From: Amycolatopsis coloradensis
GTDB lineage: Bacteria; Actinomycetota; Actinomycetes; Mycobacteriales; Pseudonocardiaceae
NCBI RefSeq assembly: GCF_001953865.1
Contig: NZ_MQUQ01000002.1
Location: 176,047 to 240,046 of the forward strand
Reading direction: 5' to 3'
DNA length: 64,000 bases
Shown here: in pieces, positions 28,232-35,641 of the stretch
Position numbering within the stretch: the first letter of the stretch is position 1
Layout of the letters: every line of letters starts with the position of its first letter
The notes under the pieces: generated by a model
The model's database searches: none
What the model was told of the DNA's origin: nothing
The model's input: the letters and a program-made list of their open reading frames with translations, nothing else
Made by a program: the position numbers and the translations under genes

Positions 28232-29889
28232 GCGAGTGCCTCTGCGATGGGCCCGAGCGCGAGCGCCGGGATGAAGGTGAGGGCCGCGACGAGCACGATC
28301 GTGCCCGCCAGCAACGTGGCGAAGAGCGGTCCGGTGGTGGGCAGCGTGCCCGCGGTCTCCGGGACCTTCCGTTGCGAGGCAAGGGATCCGGCCAGGCAGA
28401 GCACGGCGATGATCGGGATGAACCGGCCGAGCAGCATCGCCACCGACAGCGAGGACTGGAACCAGTCGTTCGTCGCGGTGAGCCCGCCGAACGCGCTGCC
28501 GTTGTTGTTGCCCGCCGACGCGTAGGCGTAGAGGACCTCGGAAAGGCCGTGCGCGCCCGAGTTCGTCATGGCGGCCGGGGTGCCGGCCAGCATGAGCGCG
28601 ATGCCGGAGCCGAGCAGTACCACCGTCGGCATCGCGAGCATGGAGACCGCCGCGCAGGTGACCTCGCGTTTGCCGAGCTTCTTCCCCAGGTATTCGGGTG
28701 TCCGGCCGACCATCAGCCCGGCGAGGAACATCGCGATCACGGCCATCACGAGGATGCCGTAGAGACCGGTTCCGACGCCTCCCGGCGAGATCTCGCCCAG
28801 CAGCATGTTGAGCAGGGCTCCGCCGCCACCGAGTCCGCTGTAGCTGTCGTGCATGCTGTTGACCGCGCCGGTCGAGGTGCCGGTGGTCGCGTTGGCGAAC
28901 AGTGAACTCAGGCCGATACCGAAGCGCTGTTCCTTGCCCTCCAGGTTCGCCCCGGCGGCCAGCGACGCCGGTCCGCTCGCGTGGGCTTCGGACAGCCAGG
29001 TCACCGTGAGCATCGCGGTGAAGAGCCCGGCCATCACCGAAAGCAGGACGTGACCCTGCCGCGTGTTGCCGACGAGCTTGCCGAACGTGCGGGTGAGCGA
29101 GACCGGGATGACCAGGATCAGGAAGATCTCGATCAGGTTGGTCCAGGCGTTCGGGTTCTCGAACGGATGCGAGGAGTTGGCGTTGAAGATGCCACCACCG
29201 TTGGTGCCGAGTTCCTTGATGGCCTCTTGGCTCGCGGCGGGCGCGAGCGCGATCTTGCTCGTGCTGCCGTCCGGGTTGAGGACGTCGACACCGCTCTTGA
29301 GGCTCTGCACGACGCCGAGCGCGATCAGCACGATCGCGGCCACGAAGGCGATCGGCAGCAGGATCCGGATCGTGCCGCGCGTCAGGTCCACCCAGAAGTT
29401 ACCGAGGCGGTCGGTCTTCGAGCGGACGAAGCCGCGGACGACCGCGACGGCGACCGAAAGCCCGACGGCCGCGGACAGGAAGTTCTGCACGGTCAAGCCG
29501 GCCATCTGCACGAAGTGACCCATGGTCGCTTCGGGGCTGTAGGACTGCCAGTTCGTGTTGGTCACGAAGCTGACGGCGGTGTTGAAGGCGACCGCCGGTG
29601 AGACCGGTTCCTTGCCGAGGCTCCACGGCAGGATCGCCTGGAGCCGCTGAAGCAGGTACAGGAGGACGACGGAGACGAACGAGAAGCCGATCACGGCGGA
29701 CGCGTAGGTCTTCCAGTGCTGTTCCGATCCGGGGTTCACCCGGAAGAGGCGGTACAGGCCGCGTTCGGCCTTGGTGTGCTTCTCCGTCGAGAAGACGCGC
29801 GCCATGTAGTCGCCGAGTGGCCGGTAGACCGCGGCGAGCGCGACGAGCAGGAGGCCGGCCTGCAGGAGACCGGCCGCGGTGTCTGACAT
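28228..29889 (-). CDS. kdpA: Potassium-transporting ATPase subunit A
   Basis: A 553-residue KdpA, the channel-like subunit with ten membrane helices. Selectivity-loop motifs include [35 protein letters not shown] and [13 protein letters not shown]. The start codon overlaps the kdpF stop by one base (TGATG). Confidence 0.98.
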   Translation of the reverse strand: MSDTAAGLLQAGLLLVALAAVYRPLGDYMARVFSTEKHTKAERGLYRLFRVNPGSEQHWKTYASAVIGFSFVSVVLLYLLQRLQAILPWSLGKEPVSPAVAFNTAVSFVTNTNWQSYSPEATMGHFVQMAGLTVQNFLSAAVGLSVAVAVVRGFVRSKTDRLGNFWVDLTRGTIRILLPIAFVAAIVLIALGVVQSLKSGVDVLNPDGSTSKIALAPAASQEAIKELGTNGGGIFNANSSHPFENPNAWTNLIEIFLILVIPVSLTRTFGKLVGNTRQGHVLLSVMAGLFTAMLTVTWLSEAHASGPASLAAGANLEGKEQRFGIGLSSLFANATTGTSTGAVNSMHDSYSGLGGGGALLNMLLGEISPGGVGTGLYGILVMAVIAMFLAGLMVGRTPEYLGKKLGKREVTCAAVSMLAMPTVVLLGSGIALMLAGTPAAMTNSGAHGLSEVLYAYASAGNNNGSAFGGLTATNDWFQSSLSVAMLLGRFIPIIAVLCLAGSLASQRKVPETAGTLPTTGPLFATLLAGTIVLVAALTFIPALALGPIAEALA

Positions 29890-29990
29890 CAGAATTTCTC
29901 CGGCCTGACCAGTGCGATGAACAAATAGACGAGCAGCCCCAGCGCCAGCAGTCCGCCGACGACGTTGGCAGGAGTTCCCGTGCCGGTCAC
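29889..29990 (-). CDS. kdpF: KdpF, small stabilising subunit
   Basis: A 33-residue single-helix peptide, VTGTGTPANVVGGLLALGLL followed by VYLFIALVRPEKF. The terminal PEKF is the usual KdpF ending. It stabilises the KdpABC complex in the membrane. Its GTG overlaps the stop of a further small ORF upstream (GTGA), so translation is probably coupled. Confidence 0.9.
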   Translation of the reverse strand: MTGTGTPANVVGGLLALGLLVYLFIALVRPEKF

Positions 29991-30070
29991 AGCTTTTCCA
30001 GACCGCGAAGGGTCAGGGCGAGAACCACGAATACGCCGATCAGGAGCACGGCGTAGAGCAAGTCGGCCAC
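29987..30070 (-). CDS. 27-residue hydrophobic peptide at the head of the kdp operon
   Basis: A very short ORF (VADLLYAVLLIGVFVVLALT, then LRGLEKL) with a clear ribosome site (GAGAGGTG) and a GTGA overlap with kdpF. One membrane helix ends in a basic/acidic tail. Small peptides like this precede kdpF in some other actinomycetes as far as I recall, but I know of no function. It could be a second KdpF-like subunit or a leader peptide that couples translation. Confidence 0.7.
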   Translation of the reverse strand: MADLLYAVLLIGVFVVLALTLRGLEKL

Positions 30071-30162
30071 GAGGCACCTCTCAGGACAGGTCACCCCATC
30101 GGTGACCAGGACTCCGCAACAGTGCGCCGCGTGGAGTCGTCCACGACCTCGGCCTGACGGCC

Positions 30163-30205
30163 TCTTGATGCCCCGATCGGGTGCCTTTACGACTTCTTGA
30201 TGCCC
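30163..30205 (-). promoter_or_regulatory. Direct repeats upstream of the kdp operon, candidate KdpE site
   Basis: TCTTGATGCCC occurs at 30163-30173 and again at 30195-30205, 32 bases apart (about three helical turns, same face of the DNA). The repeats lie about 95-135 bases upstream of the first kdp start. Two in-phase direct repeats suit a tandem OmpR-type regulator such as KdpE. This is inferred. Confidence 0.45.
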
Positions 30206-30277
30206 GGTGACGTGTCCCACAGACGGTGACGCACTGCGGACGGAGCGTGCAATTCGGGCAGACAAGCCGAGCGAAGC

Positions 30278-30296
30278 GTGTTACACCAGTGTTACA
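30278..30296 (+). promoter_or_regulatory. Direct repeat in the asnB promoter region
   Basis: GTGTTACA occurs at 30278-30285 and 30289-30296 with an 11-base period. TTACAC (30281-30286) and TGTATG (30304-30309) at 17-base spacing could be the promoter. A regulator bound to the repeats would cover the -35 region of asnB. Confidence 0.4.
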
Positions 30297-30334
30297 AGTA
30301 GTTGTATGTGCTAACTAATCACCGGGAGGTAGCG

Positions 30335-32167
30335 ATGTGCGGAATCGCAGGGTGGGTCTCCTTCGACACGGATCTCACGCAACGCCGGGAGATCGTCGAC
30401 GCGATGACCGAGACCATGGCGTGCCGCGGTCCTGACGACTCGGGTACCTGGGTCCGGCCCAAGGTGGCGCTGGGCCACCGCCGTCTCGCGATCATCGACC
30501 TGCCCGGCGGCAGGCAGCCGATGGCCGAGGCGGGCCTGGCCGCCATGGTCTACAGCGGCGAGGCGTACAACTTCACCGAACTGCGCGCCGAACTTTCCCG
30601 GCGGGGCCACGGATTCGAGACCGACAGCGACACGGAGGTCGTGCTCCACGGCTACCTGGAGTGGGGCGACGAGGTCGTCGATCACCTCAACGGGATGTAC
30701 GCCTTCGCGATCTGGGACGAGCGCGACGAGAAGCTCGTGATGATCCGCGACCGCATGGGCATCAAGCCGTTCTACTACTACCCGACCCCGGACGGCGTCC
30801 TCTTCGGCTCCGAACCGAAGGCGATCCTCGCCAACCCCTTGGCGCGCAAGGTTGTCGACACCGACGGCCTGCGCGAGCTGATGTCGATGACCAAGACGCC
30901 GGGCTGGTCGCTGTGGAAGGGCATGCACGAGGTCGGGCCGGGCACGATCGTCACCGTCGACCGTTCCGGGATCGGCACCCGGACGTACTGGAAGCTGGAC
31001 GCGAAGCAGCACACGGACGACCAGGAGACCACGGTCGAACGGGTCCGCGAACTGATGACCGACATCGTGCACCGTCAGCTGATCGCCGACGTGCCCCGCT
31101 GCGTCCTGCTGTCGGGCGGGCTCGATTCCAGCGCCGTCACCGGTCTCGCCGCGGCGCGGCTGGCCGAACAGGGTGAGCGGCTGCGCACTTTCTCGGTCGA
31201 TTTCCTCGGCCAGGAAGAGAACTTCAAACCGGACGAGGTGCGGGACACCCCCGACTCGCCGTTCATCCGCGACGTCGCGGACCTGGTCGGTTCCGAGCAC
31301 AAGGACGTCATGCTCAACCCGGCCGAACTCAGCGATCCGGAGGTGCGCCGCAAGGTGCTGACCGCGCGGGACATCCCGGCCGGGCTCGGCGACATGGACA
31401 CCTCGCTGTACCTGCTGTTCAAGGCGATCCGCGCGGAATCCACGGTCGCGTTGTCCGGCGAGTCGGCCGACGAGGTGTTCGGTGGATACCGCTGGTTCCA
31501 CGACGAGGCCGCGGTGAACTCGGGAACGTTCCCCTGGCTCGCGTTCCGCATGGGGATGACGAGTGAACGGGGCGCCCTGCTGCGCGAGGACGTCCGGAAC
31601 AGGCTGGACCTGCCCGGCTACATCGCCGACCAGTACAGCACCGCCGTCGCCGGAGTCGAGTACCTCGACGGCGAGAGCGAGCAGGAACGGAAGATGCGGA
31701 CCGTCTGCAACCTCCACCTGAGCCGCTTCGTGCGGATGCTGCTGGACCGCAAGGACCGGGCGTCGATGGCCGTCGGGCTCGAGGTGCGAGTGCCGTTCTG
31801 TGATCACCGACTGGTCGAGTACGTCTACAACACGCCGTGGTCGCTGAAGACGTTCGACGGCAGGGAAAAGAGCCTGCTGCGGCACGCCACGAAGCATGTC
31901 CTGCCCGCGTCGGTGCGTGACCGGGTCAAGAGCCCGTATCCGTCCACTCAGGACCCCGGCTACGCGGCGGCGTTGCAGCAGCAGGCCAAGGAGGCCCTGA
32001 GCGAACGGGACAACCCGGTGTTCTCACTGGTGGACCGCGACTGGCTGCACCGGGCGTCCGAAGTGGACCCGGCGACGATGCCCTCGGTCCAGCGCACCGG
32101 GATCGACCGCGCGCTGGATCTTCACCACTGGTTCGACCTGTACCAGCCCGAACTTCAGCTCGACTGA
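30335..32167 (+). CDS. asnB: Asparagine synthetase (glutamine-hydrolysing)
   Basis: A 610-residue AsnB. Cys2 of MCGIAGW is the glutaminase nucleophile, followed by the class II amidotransferase domain. The C-terminal synthetase has the pyrophosphate loop LSGGLDSSAVTGLAA (about residue 260) and LSGESADEVFGGYRWF. It makes asparagine from aspartate, glutamine and ATP. I chose the ATG at 30335 because cleavage of Met must expose Cys2 and GGGAGGT precedes it. The gene stands alone here. Confidence 0.95.
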   Translation: MCGIAGWVSFDTDLTQRREIVDAMTETMACRGPDDSGTWVRPKVALGHRRLAIIDLPGGRQPMAEAGLAAMVYSGEAYNFTELRAELSRRGHGFETDSDTEVVLHGYLEWGDEVVDHLNGMYAFAIWDERDEKLVMIRDRMGIKPFYYYPTPDGVLFGSEPKAILANPLARKVVDTDGLRELMSMTKTPGWSLWKGMHEVGPGTIVTVDRSGIGTRTYWKLDAKQHTDDQETTVERVRELMTDIVHRQLIADVPRCVLLSGGLDSSAVTGLAAARLAEQGERLRTFSVDFLGQEENFKPDEVRDTPDSPFIRDVADLVGSEHKDVMLNPAELSDPEVRRKVLTARDIPAGLGDMDTSLYLLFKAIRAESTVALSGESADEVFGGYRWFHDEAAVNSGTFPWLAFRMGMTSERGALLREDVRNRLDLPGYIADQYSTAVAGVEYLDGESEQERKMRTVCNLHLSRFVRMLLDRKDRASMAVGLEVRVPFCDHRLVEYVYNTPWSLKTFDGREKSLLRHATKHVLPASVRDRVKSPYPSTQDPGYAAALQQQAKEALSERDNPVFSLVDRDWLHRASEVDPATMPSVQRTGIDRALDLHHWFDLYQPELQLD

Positions 32168-32189
32168 GTTTTCCCGGTCCGCCGTCGTC

Positions 32190-33110
32190 TCAGCGACGGC
32201 GGCGGACCGTTCCCCCGGCCGCGACACCCCCGAGTACCGCGGTCGCGGCGAGCAGGATGCCCGCCTCGGTCCACTGGAACCGCCAGAACCGGCTGAGAGG
32301 CTGATAGACGGTGAAGTCCTGATAGCCCGCCGCCCGCGCGCACGCGCTCTTCCCCAGCCCGAGCGGGCAACCGGGGACGTCGTCCAGCGTGCTCATTTCG
32401 CGCCCGTCCGGCGCGACCCTGCCCGTCTCGACGATCAGAGCACCCTTCGCGGCCGGATCCGGGCCGGTCGTGCGCACCGGCTCGGCGTAATGCGGCCGCA
32501 GGAACAGCAAGACGATCGAAGCCGCGACGAACACCGCGACCGTGATCGCGATGGCGGGCAAGGTCTTGCGCGTCAGCACCCCGGCCGCCGCACCGAGGGT
32601 GAAGGCGAACAGCCACCAGGCGGCGGGCGCGACCCCGACCGCGCCGAAGTAGGACGTCTCGGTGAAGGTCTCCGCCTTGCCGGGGAACATTTCCAGCCAG
32701 CTGCCGAACACCTGCCCCCATACGAGCCCGGCCAGCATCGCACATCCGGCGAGGACACCGAATTTGACGGCCAGCCAGTGCCCGCGGCCGACCGACTGCG
32801 TCCACGCGAGCTGATGGGTGTTGCGCTCGTACTCCCTGGCGAGCAGCGGCGCGCCCCAGAAGACGCCCGCCGGCAAGGGAACGAACGGCACCATCGCGAT
32901 CAGCGGGTAGATCTTCTGGTAGAGGTCCTCCAGTCCCGCGTCGTACTCGCGGCACGGGACGCCGCCTCCGTAGCAGTACGAGGAGGTCTTGCCGTTCGAG
33001 GCGTCGATGGCGACCTGCCCGGACAAGAACAGGACGCCGCCGAGCACGGCCAGGAACCCCAGGGTGACGAGCAACTGGGTGCGGTGCTGCCGCCAGGTGA
33101 GCCAGAGCAA
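32190..33110 (-). CDS. ABC-2 type transporter permease (TTG start)
   Basis: A 306-residue membrane protein with about six helices, beginning LLWLTWRQHRTQLLVTLGFL. It is a paralog of the gene upstream (MLWLTYRQHRMQLLVTAALL); both share the FWGAPLLA.EYERxTxxLAWTQS block and RKTLPAIAIT. I chose TTG 33110 because AGGAAGGA lies seven bases before it and it aligns exactly with the paralog's start. An iterated duplication of one permease has given a likely heterodimeric exporter core. Confidence 0.85.
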   Translation of the reverse strand: MLWLTWRQHRTQLLVTLGFLAVLGGVLFLSGQVAIDASNGKTSSYCYGGGVPCREYDAGLEDLYQKIYPLIAMVPFVPLPAGVFWGAPLLAREYERNTHQLAWTQSVGRGHWLAVKFGVLAGCAMLAGLVWGQVFGSWLEMFPGKAETFTETSYFGAVGVAPAAWWLFAFTLGAAAGVLTRKTLPAIAITVAVFVAASIVLLFLRPHYAEPVRTTGPDPAAKGALIVETGRVAPDGREMSTLDDVPGCPLGLGKSACARAAGYQDFTVYQPLSRFWRFQWTEAGILLAATAVLGGVAAGGTVRRRR

Positions 33111-33123
33111 GAACGAGTCCTTC

Positions 33124-33921
33124 CTAGGAGCGGCGTCGGATGGCGAAGGCCGCGGCCGCGGCGAGCAGGATCGAGACACCCGCCAGGATCGCGGCTTCGG
33201 TCCATTGGAAACGCCAGTACCAGTCCGGCGGCAGGATCTTGAGCGCGGTGACCTCGCCCGCGGCGTCCGTGACCATTTCGAGGACCCGGCCACCGGGACC
33301 CTGGTCGCCGAAGCCCATGGCAACGAGTTTCGGCTCCGCGTAGAGGTCACGGACATTGGCGATGCCGATCATCAAGCCCACGGTCACCGCGATGGTGACG
33401 GCGATGGCCGGGAGGGTTTTGCGGATGAGCGCGCCCGCGGCGGTGCCGAGGACGAAGCCGAAGAGCCACCACGCGCCGGGCGCGACACCGGTCATCGCGA
33501 ACAGGACGGGATTGTCGAAGCGGCTGGTGAAGGCGGTGTCACCGCGATCGGTGGGGAAGACCTCCACCCAGCGCTGCATCATCGTGCCGAACGCGAGACC
33601 GCCCAGTGTGGCGAGAACGGCGAGGAACCCCAGTTTCACGCCGAGCCAGCGGAATCGTGAGATCGACTGGGTCCAGGCGAGTTTCGTGGTGCCACGTTCG
33701 TATTCCGCGGCGACCAGCGGGGCACCCCAGAAGACCCCGATCGCCACCGGGACGACCTGCAACCAGGAGAGATAGGTGTACAGATCCGCGAACAGACTCG
33801 CCGGGTCCGGACTGTCCGCCGCCGCGTTCCCGTTGACCAGCAACAGGATTCCGACGGCGACGAGCAGCGCCGCCGTGACCAGCAGCTGCATGCGATGCTG
33901 ACGGTAGGTGAGCCAGAGCAT
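33124..33921 (-). CDS. ABC-2 type transporter permease
   Basis: A 265-residue permease with six hydrophobic segments, starting MLWLTYRQHRMQLLVTAALL. It lies between the ATPase gene (nine bases upstream) and its paralog (13 bases downstream). The extracytoplasmic loop between helices 5 and 6 is shorter than in the paralog and lacks its cysteine-containing insert. The substrate is unknown; in GntR(YtrA)-linked operons such exporters often answer to cell-wall-active agents. Confidence 0.88.
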   Translation of the reverse strand: MLWLTYRQHRMQLLVTAALLVAVGILLLVNGNAAADSPDPASLFADLYTYLSWLQVVPVAIGVFWGAPLVAAEYERGTTKLAWTQSISRFRWLGVKLGFLAVLATLGGLAFGTMMQRWVEVFPTDRGDTAFTSRFDNPVLFAMTGVAPGAWWLFGFVLGTAAGALIRKTLPAIAVTIAVTVGLMIGIANVRDLYAEPKLVAMGFGDQGPGGRVLEMVTDAAGEVTALKILPPDWYWRFQWTEAAILAGVSILLAAAAAFAIRRRS

Positions 33922-33930
33922 CGTTCCCCC

Positions 33931-34794
33931 TTATGCCGAAGCCAGTGTCGGACGCGGCAGGCTCGCGGACTCGGGCCGCCGCAGGTAGGCCAGCACCAGT
34001 TCCTCCAGGTTCACCGGCCGATCAGTCCACTGTGGACTTAGTGGGACCGGTGGGGTGCGGGCGAAGACGGTCGCCTGCCTGCCCGCGCGAGCCTCGTCGA
34101 CGACGGCGACGCGTTTGGCCAGCGCGTCGGCCTCCTCCACGGGCCCGGAAAGGATCCGGTGCCCGGCGACGAGTTCGTCGATGTCGCCGCTGACCTGGAC
34201 GCGGCCACCGTTGAGGACGATCAGCCAGTCGCAGGTGTTCTCCAGATCGGAGACGACGTGCGAGGAGAGCAGGACGGTCATGCCGGTTTCGGCGACCGCT
34301 TCCATCAGCCCGCGCATGACCTCGTGGCGGGCCAGTGGGTCGAGGTTGGCGAGCGGCTCGTCGAGTACCAGGAGTTCCGGGCGTTTCGCGAGCGCGAGGG
34401 TGAGCGCGACCTGCGCGCGCTGGCCACCGGACAGCTTGCCGACCTTGTGCTTCACCGGAAGTCCGAGCGAATCGATGCGCTTGAGCGCGAACTCGTCGTC
34501 CCAGCCGGGGTTGAGGCGCCTGCCGAACTTCAGCATCTCGGCGATGCTGAAGCCGGGGTACAACGGCTTGTCCTGCGCCAGGAACGCGGTGGCGCCCGAA
34601 ACCGAGACCGAGCCGAGGGTCGCGTCGAGCAGCCCGACGGCCAAGTGCAGGAAGGTCGTCTTGCCGGCGCCGTTCGGCCCGACCAGCGCGACGACGCGTC
34701 CTTTCGGGACGGACAGGGAGCAGTCACGCAGCGCCCACTTGCGACGGTAACGCTTGCCGAGGCCGGTCGCCTCGATGGCGGGTTCACCGATCAT
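33931..34794 (-). CDS. ABC transporter ATP-binding protein
   Basis: A 287-residue ATPase with Walker A GPNGAGKTTF, signature LSGGQRAQVALTLAL, Walker B LLVLDEPLANLD and the His-loop LLSSHVVSDLE. A C-terminal extension of about 80 residues resembles those of drug or bacitracin-type exporters. It overlaps the GntR stop by four bases and powers the two downstream permeases. An iterated palindrome at 34025 falls in this gene in a different reading frame (SPQWT) from most others. Confidence 0.92.
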   Translation of the reverse strand: MIGEPAIEATGLGKRYRRKWALRDCSLSVPKGRVVALVGPNGAGKTTFLHLAVGLLDATLGSVSVSGATAFLAQDKPLYPGFSIAEMLKFGRRLNPGWDDEFALKRIDSLGLPVKHKVGKLSGGQRAQVALTLALAKRPELLVLDEPLANLDPLARHEVMRGLMEAVAETGMTVLLSSHVVSDLENTCDWLIVLNGGRVQVSGDIDELVAGHRILSGPVEEADALAKRVAVVDEARAGRQATVFARTPPVPLSPQWTDRPVNLEELVLAYLRRPESASLPRPTLASA

Positions 34795-35186
34795 GCCGTC
34801 CGCTCCCCTCGAAAGCCATCGACCACCACTGAGGTGAACAACGCCTCGACGTCTTCCTGATCCAGCCCCGATTCCCGCGCGTCGCGGACCCAGGCCCCCA
34901 AGCTCTTCCGCAACCGTGTGTGCTCCGCGAACGAAGCGCCTCCGAGCGTCTTCTGCACGAAGGTGCCGAGGCCCGGCTTTCCTTCGACGAGCCCTTCGCG
35001 CTCCAGCTCGCGATAGGCCTTGAGGACGGTGTTGGGGTTGATCGCCAGCTCGGCGACCACCTCCTTCGCCGTCGGCAGCCGGTCCCCCGGCTCCAGCAGT
35101 CCCAGCCGGAGCGCGGTTTTGACCTGCTGGACGAGCTGGACGTACGTCGCGACGCCCGAGCCCTTGTCCAGGTGGAAGGTGACCAC
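34791..35186 (-). CDS. GntR family regulator (YtrA subfamily)
   Basis: A 131-residue protein. The winged helix covers about residues 10-75 (YVQLVQQVKTALRLGLLEPGDRLPTAKEVVAELAINPNTVLKAYRELEREGLVEGKPGLGTFV), and only a short helical tail follows, the YtrA layout. It heads an operon with an ATPase and two permeases. I chose GTG 35184-35186 because AAAGGG precedes it; another GTG three codons upstream is possible. A perfect 13-base inverted repeat covers the region just before the start, so it should repress itself. Confidence 0.9.
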   Translation of the reverse strand: MVTFHLDKGSGVATYVQLVQQVKTALRLGLLEPGDRLPTAKEVVAELAINPNTVLKAYRELEREGLVEGKPGLGTFVQKTLGGASFAEHTRLRKSLGAWVRDARESGLDQEDVEALFTSVVVDGFRGERTA

Positions 35187-35192
35187 TTGCAA

Positions 35193-35224
35193 CACCCTTT
35201 CACTAATTAAGTAGTGAAAGGGTG
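35193..35224. promoter_or_regulatory. GntR operator, perfect inverted repeat
   Basis: CACCCTTTCACTA (35193-35205) and TAGTGAAAGGGTG (35212-35224) are perfect 13-base arms around ATTAAG. It begins seven bases upstream of the GntR start and its A+T-rich centre may include the -10 element. Placement and symmetry strongly suggest autorepression. Confidence 0.8.
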
Positions 35225-35380
35225 CAATGCGGCGGGCGTGCCTGTCAAGGCGACGAACGCAATTAGTCCTCTGAACGCGATGGGTCCTGGCATGGGCGAG
35301 CCCATCCCGGCCCGCCCAGCCATCCCCAGGACGTCGCCTTGAGACGGCGACGAGAAGAACCCCAGCCCCAGTCACGAAGA

Positions 35381-35424
35381 AGTGCCAGTTCGACGACACG
35401 GGGGGAAGACGTCGAGCTGGCACT
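35381..35424 (+). other. Long hairpin upstream of the AfsR-like gene
   Basis: AGTGCCAGTTCGACG (35381-35395) and CGTCGAGCTGGCACT (35410-35424) pair at 14 of 15 positions around a 14-base loop. It could terminate readthrough or act as a protein site or leader structure. Confidence 0.5.
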
Positions 35425-35593
35425 ACCCCCAACCCCCACCGCCGTCAGAAGGCGGTGTCTGTGCGAGGTGCAGGTGTCCACCGTCGTACCGGAACCGAAT
35501 GGGGGGTCCTGCCCGTCTTGTTGGTTGGGCACGGTTCCGGCGACGGGTCCTCGGTGGACACTCCGCAAGGATCACGGCGTCCGGATGCAGGGC

Positions 35594-35611
35594 GCTTGCA
35601 CTACGCTTGCA
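35594..35611 (+). promoter_or_regulatory. SARP-type direct repeat, likely autoregulatory site
   Basis: GCTTGCA occurs at 35594-35600 and 35605-35611, separated by CTAC; a preceding C is also shared. Heptamer direct repeats with an 11-base period are the hallmark of SARP/AfsR binding sites. It lies 30 bases upstream of the SARP start codon, so the protein probably binds its own promoter. Confidence 0.65.
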
Positions 35612-35641
35612 GGCTCTGACGACGTGGGCGGAGGTGGCCGG

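Larger units (their letters stand above)
35225..35641. other. 417-base region upstream of the AfsR-like gene
   Basis: This gap holds a long hairpin (35381-35424), a smaller one from GTCGCC/GGCGAC near 35330-35350, and a SARP-type direct repeat near the gene start. I see no convincing gene in it; in-frame upstream extension of the regulator gives an atypical protein sequence. Confidence 0.5.

Noticed and set aside
30071-30334. Cyclic di-AMP or other riboswitch before kdp
   Set aside because: I could not find the conserved core elements or a convincing multi-stem fold; only direct repeats are evident.
35339-35641. N-terminal extension of the AfsR-like protein by 101 residues
   Set aside because: The extension spans a long hairpin and the SARP repeat and has no family similarity; the GTG at 35642 has a strong ribosome site and gives the standard SARP start.
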